In this document: positions 1 through 7,209 of the stretch, piece after piece
Position numbering within the stretch: position 1 is the first letter of the stretch
How the letters are laid out: every line of letters begins with the position of its first letter
DNA from: Alloprevotella tannerae
GTDB lineage: Bacteria; Bacteroidota; Bacteroidia; Bacteroidales; Bacteroidaceae
Reading direction: 5' to 3'
Assembly (NCBI GenBank): GCA_015259305.1
Contig: JABZGO010000022.1
Location: 1-13,817 of the forward strand
Length of the DNA stretch: 13,817 bases
Notes under the pieces: model-generated
Database searches by the model: none
The model's input: only the letters and a program-made list of their open reading frames with translations
What the model was told of the DNA's origin: nothing
Translations under genes and position numbers: made by a program

Positions 1-643
1 TGCCAATATTCGCCAAGTCGATCGACTCGCACGCTTCGGGAAGCAGGCGGTCACTAAAGAGAATCAAGTAGAGCAGTCCGAAGAAAGCGATAAAGATGCC
101 CACCTTTCCGATCTCAAACATCGAAAAGCCCGGATAGCCTGCCTCTGTCACCAGCCCATCTACCACCAAGTTGGTCGACGTTCCGATCAGCGTGCACATA
201 CCTCCCAGAATCGTGGCGTAAGAGAGCGGAATTAAAAATTTCGTAGCCGACAAATGCTTTTGTTCTGCCCAGTGTTTCAGCATCGGCGCGAAGATTACGA
301 CGACCGGCGTATTATTCAGAAAGGCAGAAATAAAGGCTACGAAAGGCAAGGATAAGAGTTGGGTGCGCTTAACCGAAGTATGGTGTTTGGGCAATATATG
401 CCCCACAAACTTCTCCAAGAGCCCTGAGCGCCTTACCCCTTCACTGACCAGGAAGAGCAAGCCCACCGTCATCAAGCCCTTGTTAGCGAAACCCTCCAAG
501 AGTTCTTTCGTGGAGAGTAGTCCGCCACAGTAGAAGACGACAGCCCCTGAAGCCATCACCAATCCCGGCCGGAGACGGTCTCGTATCAGCGCGGCGATGA
601 TGCCGACCAATACTATGATGGTAAGTGCTATCGGATGAGCCAT
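1..643 (-). CDS. SLC13/DASS-type anion permease, N-terminal part (runs off the window)
   Basis: Partial integral membrane transporter; only the first 214 codons are present and the C-terminus lies beyond base 1. Reading from the ATG at 643 gives hydrophobic helices at about residues 4-20, 26-43, 54-68, 96-122, 136-152 and 178-197. Two family signatures are visible: an NNTP motif at 110-113 followed by VVVIFAP, and LIGTSTN at 152-158, matching the paired SNT-like substrate and sodium sites of SLC13 permeases. Members of this type with a following TrkA-C pair are about 600 residues long, so roughly two thirds would be off-window. The start lies 1 nt after the cysQ stop codon, so the two are almost certainly co-transcribed and translationally coupled. 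Known Bacteroidota neighbourhoods put such permeases with cysQ/cysD/cysN, which makes sulfate the likely substrate; dicarboxylate or another anion cannot be excluded. Confidence 0.85.
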   Translation of the reverse strand, partial: MAHPIALTIIVLVGIIAALIRDRLRPGLVMASGAVVFYCGGLLSTKELLEGFANKGLMTVGLLFLVSEGVRRSGLLEKFVGHILPKHHTSVKRTQLLSLPFVAFISAFLNNTPVVVIFAPMLKHWAEQKHLSATKFLIPLSYATILGGMCTLIGTSTNLVVDGLVTEAGYPGFSMFEIGKVGIFIAFFGLLYLILFSDRLLPEACESIDLANIG

Positions 644-644
644 T

Positions 645-1457
645 TCAGCTCTTGCAAGTACTGATAAAGTCGGGGTTGTGTAAGTCTTCCTTGTTGTAGA
701 CGAGCGGTTGGTGGCGTTCCGTATCGACCACCTCCCCGCCGGCGGCTCTTACGATCGCATCGCCGGCAGCCGTGTCCCATTCCATCGTTGGCGCAAAGCG
801 CGGATAGACGTCAGCCGAGCCTTCAGCTACGCGGCAGAGTTTCATCGAGCTGCCCGCCGATATTAAAGACAAGTCCGGATGGTCCTTGCGCAATTGTTCG
901 ATATACGCCTCCGTCTCGCCGGAGAGGTGAGAGCGTGAGGCCACAACCACAAAGCCCTCGTGTTGCTTTTCGATGGGCAAGCGCTGCGCGGCGCGAATCA
1001 GTTCTTCTTCTGATTTAGCCACGGTCACATCGCCCACTTTGAATGCGCCCATACCTTTTATGCCAAAGTAGAGCGTATGCGTGACCGGCAGGTAGATGAC
1101 GCCCGCCATCGGATTCCCATCTTGCACCCAAGCAATGTTAACCGTAAATTCGTCGTTACGTTTTAAGAATTCCGATGTCCCGTCCAGCGGATCAACGACC
1201 CACAGGCCCGGCCAATTCTTACGCTCTTCATAGTCGGGAAGAGGCCCTTCTTCGCTCAGAATGGGGTGGCCCGTAGCGCGCAGATGCCGCATGATAATAT
1301 CATTGGCGCGTCGGTCGGCAACCGTGAGTGGGGTGTGGTCTGCTTTCTCTTCTATTTCCCAGCCTTCGGTGGGTTGTGCATAAATCTCCAATATGGCTTT
1401 GCCCGCCTCGAGCGCGGCCGGAAGTGTCACGCGTAGGAAACCGGTCGGATTGTACAT
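645..1457 (-). CDS. cysQ: CysQ-type 3'(2'),5'-bisphosphate nucleotidase
   Basis: Hydrolyses PAP (3'-phosphoadenosine 5'-phosphate) to AMP and phosphate in the cytoplasm, removing the inhibitory by-product of PAPS reduction or sulfotransfer. The 270-residue length fits the family. Inositol-monophosphatase-fold signatures are in order: SEEGP at 68-72 (metal-binding Glu), DPLDGTSEF at 89-97 (metal-binding Asp89 and Asp92 with the DGT loop) and WDTAAGDAI at 227-235 (Asp228). The SEF after DGT, where inositol phosphatases usually have TNF, favours CysQ. It is the first gene of a minus-strand pair with the SLC13-type permease 1 nt downstream. A Bacteroidota promoter lies just upstream (1480-1510). 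There is no Shine-Dalgarno, but the AT-rich leader before the ATG is normal for this phylum. Confidence 0.93.
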   Translation of the reverse strand: MYNPTGFLRVTLPAALEAGKAILEIYAQPTEGWEIEEKADHTPLTVADRRANDIIMRHLRATGHPILSEEGPLPDYEERKNWPGLWVVDPLDGTSEFLKRNDEFTVNIAWVQDGNPMAGVIYLPVTHTLYFGIKGMGAFKVGDVTVAKSEEELIRAAQRLPIEKQHEGFVVVASRSHLSGETEAYIEQLRKDHPDLSLISAGSSMKLCRVAEGSADVYPRFAPTMEWDTAAGDAIVRAAGGEVVDTERHQPLVYNKEDLHNPDFISTCKS

Positions 1458-1479
1458 AATAAATAGTTTTTTAGTACCG

Positions 1480-1510
1480 CAAAATTAAGCCAAACTTCAA
1501 AGAATACAAA
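1480..1510 (-). promoter_or_regulatory. Predicted Bacteroidota-type promoter of cysQ
   Basis: On the minus strand a TAATTTTG box (1480-1487) fits the TAnnTTTG -7 consensus, and TTTG (1507-1510) lies 19 nt upstream, the standard -33 spacing. The box ends 22 nt before the cysQ ATG, giving a short leader. This is a consensus match only. Confidence 0.6.
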
Positions 1511-1618
1511 GCCGCCAACGCGGTTTTTATCGCCCCTCATTCCTTTGCGTTCACTCTTTCGGCCGTCTGCTACCATCCTATCGCTGAAAAGTATGAATAA
1601 AGGTTAAAGGATGCGGCC

Positions 1619-1636
1619 GCGTTACTTATGTTACGC
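1619..1636 (+). promoter_or_regulatory. Candidate Crp/Fnr-type operator upstream of ric
   Basis: GCGTTACTTATGTTACGC is an 18-bp imperfect palindrome (14 of 18 positions symmetric) with the half-sites GTTAC-n4-GTTAC. From memory, predicted HcpR sites in several anaerobes have the form GTAAC-n4-GTTAC, one mismatch from this. Its centre (1627.5) is about 41 nt upstream of the start site expected from the -7 box at 1657, the class II activator position. Operator identity is inferred. Confidence 0.4.
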
Positions 1637-1656
1637 TCAGCCCCTTTTCCATCCTG

Positions 1657-1664
1657 TACCTTTG
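1657..1664 (+). promoter_or_regulatory. Predicted -7 box of ric
   Basis: TACCTTTG matches TAnnTTTG exactly. No TTTG occurs at the -33 position; the palindrome at 1619-1636 occupies it instead, as expected for an activator-dependent promoter. Confidence 0.55.
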
Positions 1665-1693
1665 CACATGAATAAAGAATAGGAGGTAAGACA

Positions 1694-2428
1694 ATGACAC
1701 AAGACATTTCCAAGTACGCTTCACGAACAGTAGGCGAAATCGTAGCCGACAACTTTGCTGCGGCTGACGTGTTCCATCATTTTGGCGTTGACTTCTGCTG
1801 CCACGGCGCCGACAACTATCTGGAGGCAGTGGGCAAGGCCAATGCTGATCCCGAGCGTGTGGCAGCTGCACTCGACGACTTGCAGGCGAAGCCGGGAACC
1901 TCGCCTGATTTTAAGCAATGGCCGACGGATTTGTTGATTGACTACGTCCTGAAGATCCATCATCGCGGCATTCGTCGCGACGGTCCTGAAATGCTCGCAC
2001 TGATGCACAAGGTAGAGCAGGTGCATGGTGAAAATCATCCCGAATTGCACGAAGTTGCCCGCCTGCTCGAAGGCTCTTTGGAGGCGCTTGAGGAGCATTT
2101 GCAGAAAGAAGAGCAGGTTTTGTTTCCCTATATGTATGAGATGTATGATGCCATCGCGCGCGGCGAGCACCCGATGCCTTTCCATTGCGGCTCGATAGCT
2201 ATGCCTATCAACGTGATGGAGGCGGAACACGACGGCGAGGGTGAGCGTTATCGCCACATCGCGGCGCTGACGAACAACTATACCGCGCCGGCTGATGCGT
2301 GTGCCTCTTATCGGCTTTTGCTCGACAAGATTAAGACTTTCGAGGCCAATCTGCACGAACATATCCATTTGGAAAATAACATTATCTTCCCGGATGCGCT
2401 GGCCGTAGAGGCGGCATCTGTGGCCTAA
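1694..2428 (+). CDS. ric: RIC/ScdA iron-sulfur cluster repair di-iron protein
   Basis: Cytoplasmic di-iron protein of the RIC (YtfE/ScdA) family, which restores iron-sulfur clusters damaged by nitric oxide or oxidants. Its 244 residues hold an N-terminal ScdA_N (DUF542) domain at about 8-46, with the double cysteine Cys35-Cys36 in the FCCHG motif, then a hemerythrin-like domain from about 78 to 235. Candidate iron ligands are His89, His135 and Glu139 (HxxxE), His179 (EAEHD), and His223 and Glu227 (second HxxxE), the same order as in E. coli YtfE. An unusually clear Shine-Dalgarno AGGAGG (1681-1686) precedes the ATG, rare for this phylum and decisive for the start. It is monocistronic: a strong terminator follows, and cysQ is divergent. 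The promoter appears activator-dependent (palindrome at 1619-1636), suggesting control by nitrosative stress. Confidence 0.94.
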   Translation: MTQDISKYASRTVGEIVADNFAAADVFHHFGVDFCCHGADNYLEAVGKANADPERVAAALDDLQAKPGTSPDFKQWPTDLLIDYVLKIHHRGIRRDGPEMLALMHKVEQVHGENHPELHEVARLLEGSLEALEEHLQKEEQVLFPYMYEMYDAIARGEHPMPFHCGSIAMPINVMEAEHDGEGERYRHIAALTNNYTAPADACASYRLLLDKIKTFEANLHEHIHLENNIIFPDALAVEAASVA

Positions 2429-2473
2429 ATATGCGGGCCTGAGCTCTTTTCTCCGGAAAGGGGCAGAGGCGAG

Positions 2474-2508
2474 CGGCGGAGCGCAGCAGTGTGCTCCGCC
2501 GTTTTTTT
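2474..2508 (+). terminator. Intrinsic terminator of ric
   Basis: Perfect 9-bp GC-rich stem (CGGCGGAGC / GCTCCGCCG, arms 2474-2482 and 2493-2501) with a 10-nt loop, followed directly by seven Ts (2502-2508). It lies 45 nt after the ric stop codon. Confidence 0.92.
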
Positions 2509-2528
2509 GTAGGGCGACGAAAGGTGAA

Positions 2529-2709
2529 GATGAAACCTTGAAAGGCACACCCCTCGCGTTGACTTTTCTATGGCGCGACGTGTGCAACAAACGGCACCCG
2601 GCGCAACGGCTACGTTTTTGATCACGACGAAAAAGGTTTGCGCTCACGAGAAAAAAGGTTTCATCTCGTGATAATAAAGGCTTCACCTCACGAGCGCAAA
2701 CTAAATAGG
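2529..2709. repeat. Degenerate 22-bp tandem repeats plus an inverted half-copy (intergenic)
   Basis: Three consecutive 22-bp units start at 2622, 2644 and 2666, and a degraded fourth begins at 2688. Each unit opens with TCACGA (TCGTGA in the third) and carries AAAAAGGTTT or a close variant in its middle. TCACGAG (2644-2650) and CTCGTGA (2665-2671) are inverted, so a 7-bp hairpin can form. An 11-bp inverted copy of the unit core, GATGAAACCTT, lies at 2529-2539, opposite AAGGTTTCATC at 2655-2665. The rest of the 2509-2828 gap shows no convincing gene. Confidence 0.65.
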
Positions 2710-2828
2710 CGGGATGTGCGCGCTTTTCGCCCGCTTTTCATCTCTCAAAAATCAAGCGCCAAGTCGCGCAATGCCGGCCGCGGTCGCGGCTCTTCTGCTT
2801 TTGCGCCCGCAGTTTCGCAATTTATCTG

Positions 2829-2836
2829 TATTTTTG
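2829..2836 (+). promoter_or_regulatory. Predicted -7 box of aroA
   Basis: TATTTTTG fits TAnnTTTG and ends 14 nt before the aroA ATG, so the transcript would have a very short leader. The nearest TTTG upstream (2800-2803) is 25 nt away, wider than usual, so the -33 element is unclear. Confidence 0.45.
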
Positions 2837-2850
2837 CCCATTATTAGCGT

Positions 2851-4074
2851 ATGGTTACTGATCCTTTATACTTCCCATCCACGTTGCGCGGGAGCGTAGA
2901 CCTGCCCGGCTCAAAGAGTTTGAGCAACCGGGCGCTCATCATCGCGGCCTTGGCGGGTGGAGATTATACGCTGCAGGGCCTTTCGCAAGCTGAAGATACG
3001 CGCCTGTTGGCGCAAGCGCTACATACTGCGGCCGCGCAGGTCGACATACGCGGCGCAGGCACGGCTATGCGCTTCCTGACAGCTTATTATGCCGCCGGCG
3101 GCGGGGCGCACGAGCTCACGGGGAGCGAAAGAATGAAGCAACGGCCCATAGGTCCGCTCGTAGAGGCACTCCGTAGCCTCGGTGCTGACATAGATTACAC
3201 GGAAAAGGAAGGCTTTCCGCCCTTGCGAATTCGCGGGCGGCAGCTTCGCGGCGGCTGTTTGCACTTATCGGGTGGTGTAAGTTCGCAGTACGTTTCGGCA
3301 CTCTTACTCATTGCCCCTTATTTATCAAGTTCGCTGCGCCTTCGCTTGGAGGGAACCATCGTATCGCGCCCCTACATCAATATGACTTTGGCCTTGATGC
3401 GCCATTTTGGCGCGAAAGCCGGATGGGAAGCGGAAGATACGCTCGTCGTAGCGCCTGCACCTTATCAATCGACGGCCCGGTATCGGGTGGAAACCGATTG
3501 GAGCAGTGCGGCTTGCTGGTACGAAGCTGTCGCTTTAGCGACCGACCCCGCCGCTCGCCTGCTCTTGCGCGGTCTGCGCGAGGAGACGTGGCAGGGGGAT
3601 GCGTGCGTGAAAGATTATTTCTTACCCTTGGGCGTCAAAACGACCTTTTGCGCCGAGGGGGCTGTGTTGGAAAAAACGGAGATGCAGTCGGGCGCAATCG
3701 TATTTGACCTGAGCGGGCAGCCCGACTTGGCGCAGTCGATCGTGGTGACGTGTGCCGCCTTGCAACGCCCATTCCGCTTCACCGGCTTGCAGACCTTACG
3801 CATCAAAGAGACCGACCGCTTAGCCGCTTTGGCACGGGAATTGGATAAATTGGGTGTAAGCGTGGCGGTAGATAATGATGAATCGATCCGCTCCGTGACT
3901 TACGCTTCAGCGCCTGCACGCTTGCAGCCCGTGGCTACGTATGAGGACCACCGCATGGCCTTGGCCTTTGCCCCTTGCGCCTTGCGCTTTCCCGGCCTTC
4001 AGATTGCCGAGCCGGCAGTTGTGAACAAGTCTTACCCGGGCTTTTGGGAAGCCCTCCAATCTTTGTTGAAATGA
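2851..4074 (+). CDS. aroA: 3-phosphoshikimate 1-carboxyvinyltransferase (EPSP synthase)
   Basis: Sixth step of the shikimate pathway: transfers enolpyruvyl from PEP to shikimate 3-phosphate on the way to chorismate, in the cytoplasm. The 407 residues show the full motif set: SKSLSNRA at 21-28 (Lys22, Ser23, Arg27), AGTAMRFL at 69-76, RPIGPLVEAL at 98-107, SSQYVSALL at 144-152, RPYINMTL at 173-180, DWSSA at 216-220, QPDLAQ at 290-295, RIKETDR at 317-323 and YEDHRMA at 364-370. The stretch between EDTR (48-51) and AGT is about 17 residues, shorter than in E. coli, and the usual Asn before AGT is Gly68; a short loop here is, from memory, typical of Bacteroidales AroA. The ATG at 2851 is chosen because the first motif then sits at the usual distance. 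It overlaps the next gene by ATGA. Confidence 0.95.
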   Translation: MVTDPLYFPSTLRGSVDLPGSKSLSNRALIIAALAGGDYTLQGLSQAEDTRLLAQALHTAAAQVDIRGAGTAMRFLTAYYAAGGGAHELTGSERMKQRPIGPLVEALRSLGADIDYTEKEGFPPLRIRGRQLRGGCLHLSGGVSSQYVSALLLIAPYLSSSLRLRLEGTIVSRPYINMTLALMRHFGAKAGWEAEDTLVVAPAPYQSTARYRVETDWSSAACWYEAVALATDPAARLLLRGLREETWQGDACVKDYFLPLGVKTTFCAEGAVLEKTEMQSGAIVFDLSGQPDLAQSIVVTCAALQRPFRFTGLQTLRIKETDRLAALARELDKLGVSVAVDNDESIRSVTYASAPARLQPVATYEDHRMALAFAPCALRFPGLQIAEPAVVNKSYPGFWEALQSLLK

Positions 4075-4496
4075 CCGTACTTCTATATGCTTTGCTGGCG
4101 CTCTTCGGTTTTGCGGCTTTGTTTGGCTTATATGATTATTACAAGCAAAGGCGCGGGCGGAGCGAAAATGCGCCTTCGGAACCGAAAACGCAGCAGCCGC
4201 AGCGGGCGGCTTGCGGCTTGACGGATGTATGCACGATGAACTGTGCGCTCGCTGCGCCTCAGGAACCGGCAGAGTATTATGACGATGAGGAATTAGACGT
4301 TTTCAAAGGTATTCGTTCGGATCAATATACGGCTGAACAGACAGCTGCTTTTGCAGAAGTGCTGGATACGATGCTGAAAACGGACGTGCACGGCTGGCTA
4401 CGCTCGCTTCACAAACGCGGCATCCAATTGCCGGCAGCCTTAAAACCAAAGGCGCTGGCTATTGTTCGCGAAGTAGGGCCCGCGCACGCTCGATGA
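4071..4496 (+). CDS. Small membrane-anchored protein of unknown function, coupled to aroA
   Basis: 141 residues. The ATG at 4071 is chosen because it overlaps the aroA TGA (ATGA); a longer reading from 3975 would sit inside aroA and lacks a proper N-terminus. Residues 2-20 form one hydrophobic helix followed by KQRR, so the protein is probably anchored with its C-terminal part in the cytoplasm. A low-complexity linker (30-45) leads to three cysteines (Cys48, Cys54, Cys58), an acidic patch EYYDDEELD (68-76) and a folded-looking alpha-helical region (77-136) containing HGWLRSLHKRGIQLP. From memory, similar short proteins follow aroA in other Bacteroidales, some annotated without basis as phospholipase. 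No function can be assigned. Its last 38 bp overlap the convergent S41 peptidase gene. Confidence 0.8.
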   Translation: MTVLLYALLALFGFAALFGLYDYYKQRRGRSENAPSEPKTQQPQRAACGLTDVCTMNCALAAPQEPAEYYDDEELDVFKGIRSDQYTAEQTAAFAEVLDTMLKTDVHGWLRSLHKRGIQLPAALKPKALAIVREVGPAHAR

Positions 4497-5541
4497 TCGT
4501 ATCGTAACTGCGGGCGTAGTCGGCAGAACTTATGTCGACCTTGACGTCCGGACGGATACCGCCTTCGGTCGATAGGCCTTCGGCATCATACATTGGGCAG
4601 GCGGAGAAGCGCAAATGCCACCCGTTGGGCAATTCTGCATTGAAAGGCAGTCCGGCGCCGCCCCCCGTCTGATCGCCTACAACCGTTACATTCGGCAAAC
4701 CTTTAAGAAAGGCTACAAAACTATTGGCGGCGCTGAACGTGCGTCGGTTGGTGAGGATGCAAACTTTCTTCTGCCAGCGCAGACCTGCGAAGGGCCGGAT
4801 GGTGATGGGGCGCATAGCGGAGAAATCTTTGTGTCCTTTGCCCGTTTTGTGCTGTATAAAAGCGCGCACCATAGGCTCGTTGAAAAAAAGTGAAGCCAAT
4901 TGCTCCGCCGAGGTCAGCATTCCGCCGCCGTTGCTGCGCACGTCTATGATCAATCCGCTACAAGGGCCGAGCGTTTTCAGCATTTCTGATAGATTTCCAC
5001 TGCCAAAGGCGTAGTCGAACGTGCTGCAACGGACGTAACCTACGTTGTCGTCGAGCACGCGAAAGGCCAAAGCACTACTAAGGTAATACTCATCAGTGCG
5101 CCCCAAATACTTGTGGAGTAGCGAATCGCTGTAGTTCATCGGAAAGTTATCGTACCAAGCGCCGTATCGATTCACGTTGTGCGCCGCCGAGAGATTGATG
5201 TGCCCATCGCGGAGTTCGTTGACCATTTTTCCCAACACTTCAAATAATTGGCGCGACGTCATTCGCTCATTGATCATCGGCGTGTAGCGGGCGTAGACCT
5301 CGTTCCAATCCAAACCAAAGCTTTTTTGCTTCTCTTCAAAGAAGCAATAATGTTCATCCAACGTCTTCCAGCAGGACTCAAAGTTGCCGCGGCGCGTATC
5401 GGAAACCACTTCCTCCGTAACGCAGCCCGCCGGCGTGAAAACAAGTAAAAGCCACAGTGCACCAAAGGCCAGTGGGCGCACACGGCGACGGAGTAGGGCG
5501 CAAGGGGGAAAGAAATGGCGCAAACAAAGAGGAGCTTTCAT
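4459..5541 (-). CDS. S41-family peptidase, predicted lipoprotein
   Basis: Predicted periplasm-facing lipoprotein serine peptidase of the S41 (C-terminal processing/tricorn-like) family. The ATG at 5541 is preferred over the in-frame one at 5592 because it overlaps the upstream stop codon (ATGA) and gives a basic N-region, a hydrophobic core and a lipobox-like TPAGC with Cys40; the protein is then 360 residues. Visible motifs are ELRDGHINL (109-117, candidate catalytic His114), the S41 core strand IIDVRSNGGG (198-207), RRTFSAANSF (266-275, candidate nucleophile Ser270), GDQTGGGAG (289-297) and TEGGIRPDV (325-333, candidate Glu326). No PDZ domain is evident. It is the last gene of a four-gene minus-strand cluster; its 3' end overlaps the plus-strand gene by 38 bp. 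The substrate is unknown. Confidence 0.88.
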   Translation of the reverse strand: MKAPLCLRHFFPPCALLRRRVRPLAFGALWLLLVFTPAGCVTEEVVSDTRRGNFESCWKTLDEHYCFFEEKQKSFGLDWNEVYARYTPMINERMTSRQLFEVLGKMVNELRDGHINLSAAHNVNRYGAWYDNFPMNYSDSLLHKYLGRTDEYYLSSALAFRVLDDNVGYVRCSTFDYAFGSGNLSEMLKTLGPCSGLIIDVRSNGGGMLTSAEQLASLFFNEPMVRAFIQHKTGKGHKDFSAMRPITIRPFAGLRWQKKVCILTNRRTFSAANSFVAFLKGLPNVTVVGDQTGGGAGLPFNAELPNGWHLRFSACPMYDAEGLSTEGGIRPDVKVDISSADYARSYDTIIERARALLREQ

Positions 5542-6434
5542 CTGACTAGGTTTATATGGCGCGTATATCCGATTAAAAAACGGTGATTCCAAGCGTGATA
5601 TTTCAAACCATTGATGCGGTGCTGGCGGATCTCAGCCTCGTAACCGATGGATAAGCGCGCCTTGCGAAAAGGTAAGGATAGGGTGGTGGTCCATCGAAGT
5701 TCCGGCGCGTTGCCCGGGAACGTGACGCGCACGTTCTTGTCGTAGTGGCCGAGCGAAAAGATCTCATAATACGATTGCCCATAGTTGGGAGAAAACATCA
5801 AACCCACCAGCGGAAAATCTGCTTCCGTGCGGATGTGTATCGGTTTGTTGCCGACGCGGAGCGTGTATTCGGCGAGTCCCGTTGCGGCGAAAGCCACTGC
5901 AGCTCGTCCCTGCGCAGGATTATTTCCGTTGCGCGTGTTGTAAGTAAAGCCCGTCCGGCCTTCCAATGCGCCGCCCGCGGCAAAGCGCCAACCCGTATAG
6001 AGCGAAAAATTGTAGAGAAGGGCGCCGCTTCCGCTAAGTTGCATATCCCATTCCTTGCCGTTGTCGGTGGGTGAAGCGAGATAGGCTGCGTGAAGCGAAT
6101 ATCGGGCGCACACCGTCCAGCGTTGGGCGCCGAAATGCGTAAAGCGCTCGGTACGAAAACTTGTGCCCATCGTCGTACCTTTATACGCCAAGGGCGAAAG
6201 ATAAGTGTCGAGCAAGTTTTCACCTCCTATGCTAAACAGCCACTGATGTTCCGTCGTGCGCGGCGCAGAGAGGCAAATAAAGTTGCCGGAGAGTGCTTCC
6301 GCAATAGCGGAGTCGTACGGCGTTTGCGCCGAATCTGCTTGCACAGGATTTTGGGCTGAAGCGCCAAACGCCAAACTTGAAAGCCAGCCGATGATGATTG
6401 AAGCAGCCTTAATGCGCTGCGATTTTATCCACAT
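5538..6434 (-). CDS. Exported DUF3316-like protein, probable outer-membrane barrel
   Basis: 298 residues. Residues 1-27 form a signal peptide ending in ASA, with likely cleavage before Gln28. The mature part is rich in alternating aromatic and polar strands and carries LDTYLSPLAYKG (75-86), which from memory is characteristic of the Bacteroidota DUF3316 family. Glycine- and tyrosine-rich strands up to the C-terminal aromatic stretch (HRFLIGYTRHINLVR, 284-298) suggest a beta-barrel in the outer membrane. No enzymatic motif is seen. The stop codon overlaps the S41 peptidase start by ATGA, so the two are translationally coupled; DedA lies 83 nt upstream with no clear promoter between. Function is unknown; a surface or periplasmic partner of the peptidase is inferred only from coupling. 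Confidence 0.78.
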   Translation of the reverse strand: MWIKSQRIKAASIIIGWLSSLAFGASAQNPVQADSAQTPYDSAIAEALSGNFICLSAPRTTEHQWLFSIGGENLLDTYLSPLAYKGTTMGTSFRTERFTHFGAQRWTVCARYSLHAAYLASPTDNGKEWDMQLSGSGALLYNFSLYTGWRFAAGGALEGRTGFTYNTRNGNNPAQGRAAVAFAATGLAEYTLRVGNKPIHIRTEADFPLVGLMFSPNYGQSYYEIFSLGHYDKNVRVTFPGNAPELRWTTTLSLPFRKARLSIGYEAEIRQHRINGLKYHAWNHRFLIGYTRHINLVR

Positions 6435-6517
6435 TTGATTTGTTTTTGCGCCGACGAGGTCCGGCGGCGGCCGTCCTTAGACGCATGTATATATGTCTGT
6501 AACTTAAAATGCCGGGC

Positions 6518-7207
6518 TTAATCCTCGCTCTCCTCTTCCTCGGCTTCGTTCTCGTCTTCTTGCGCCTCAGGCGTCTTCTTCCAGCCTTTGTAAACGAGGA
6601 AACAAACGATGAGAACGGCAGCCGTTAGTAGTACGTAGCCAATTTCGTGACTGTATTTCGTGGCCAAAGTAACGACATCCTCCGGCGTTTTGAGGTCCGT
6701 GAAGCGATAGATGGCCCATCCGATGATGGCCAAGATCGTATTCCAAGCCCCCGCGCCCAAAGTAGTATAAAGCAGGAAGGGACGCAGTTTCATTCCGGCT
6801 AATCCGGCCGGAATGCTGATCAATTGGCGCACGGCCGGCACCAAGCGCCCGAAGAAGGTCGACGCTTTTCCGTGGCGGCGGAAGTAATCTTCAGCCTTCT
6901 TCACGCCGGCTTCGTCAATCAAGAGTATGTGGCCGAAGCGCGAGCGTGCAAATCGATAGACCAAAGGTCGCCCCAGCCATCGCGCCAGATAGTAATTGAC
7001 CAACGCGCCTATGTCTGCGCCGATCGTAGCACTGATAACGACGCCCACGATATTCATATCCGGATCCGTCATCGCCTTCCACGCAGCCGGCGGAACCACA
7101 ACTTCCGACGGGAAAGGAATAAACGAGCTTTCGATGGCCATAAACAGCGCCACGACCCAATAATTAAGGTGCGCCAGCACCCAAGCAATGATTACTGAAG
7201 AGTCCAT
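6518..7207 (-). CDS. DedA-family membrane protein
   Basis: Polytopic inner-membrane protein of the DedA/VTT family; characterised members act in undecaprenyl-phosphate or phospholipid translocation and envelope homeostasis. The ATG at 7207 lies 2 nt after the sulfotransferase stop codon and is preferred over an in-frame TTG at 7231 that would sit inside that gene; the protein is 229 residues. Family motifs are ESSFIPFPSE at 26-35 and FFGRLVPAVRQLISIPAG at 118-135, with the conserved Arg residues of the re-entrant region and hydrophobic helices at about 4-30, 52-74, 142-168 and 188-206. The C-terminal tail (211-229) is strongly acidic. It is the second gene of the minus-strand cluster. Whether it moves the sulfotransferase product is unknown. 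Confidence 0.9.
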   Translation of the reverse strand: MDSSVIIAWVLAHLNYWVVALFMAIESSFIPFPSEVVVPPAAWKAMTDPDMNIVGVVISATIGADIGALVNYYLARWLGRPLVYRFARSRFGHILLIDEAGVKKAEDYFRRHGKASTFFGRLVPAVRQLISIPAGLAGMKLRPFLLYTTLGAGAWNTILAIIGWAIYRFTDLKTPEDVVTLATKYSHEIGYVLLTAAVLIVCFLVYKGWKKTPEAQEDENEAEEEESED

Positions 7208-7209
7208 TT

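Noticed and set aside
1511..1531. Short CCGC/GCGG hairpin followed by TTTTT, as a terminator.
   Set aside because: The stem is only 4 bp and no plus-strand gene ends before it.
1721..2686. 321-codon frame antisense to ric.
   Set aside because: It lies almost wholly opposite a well-supported gene and its product has no recognisable domain.
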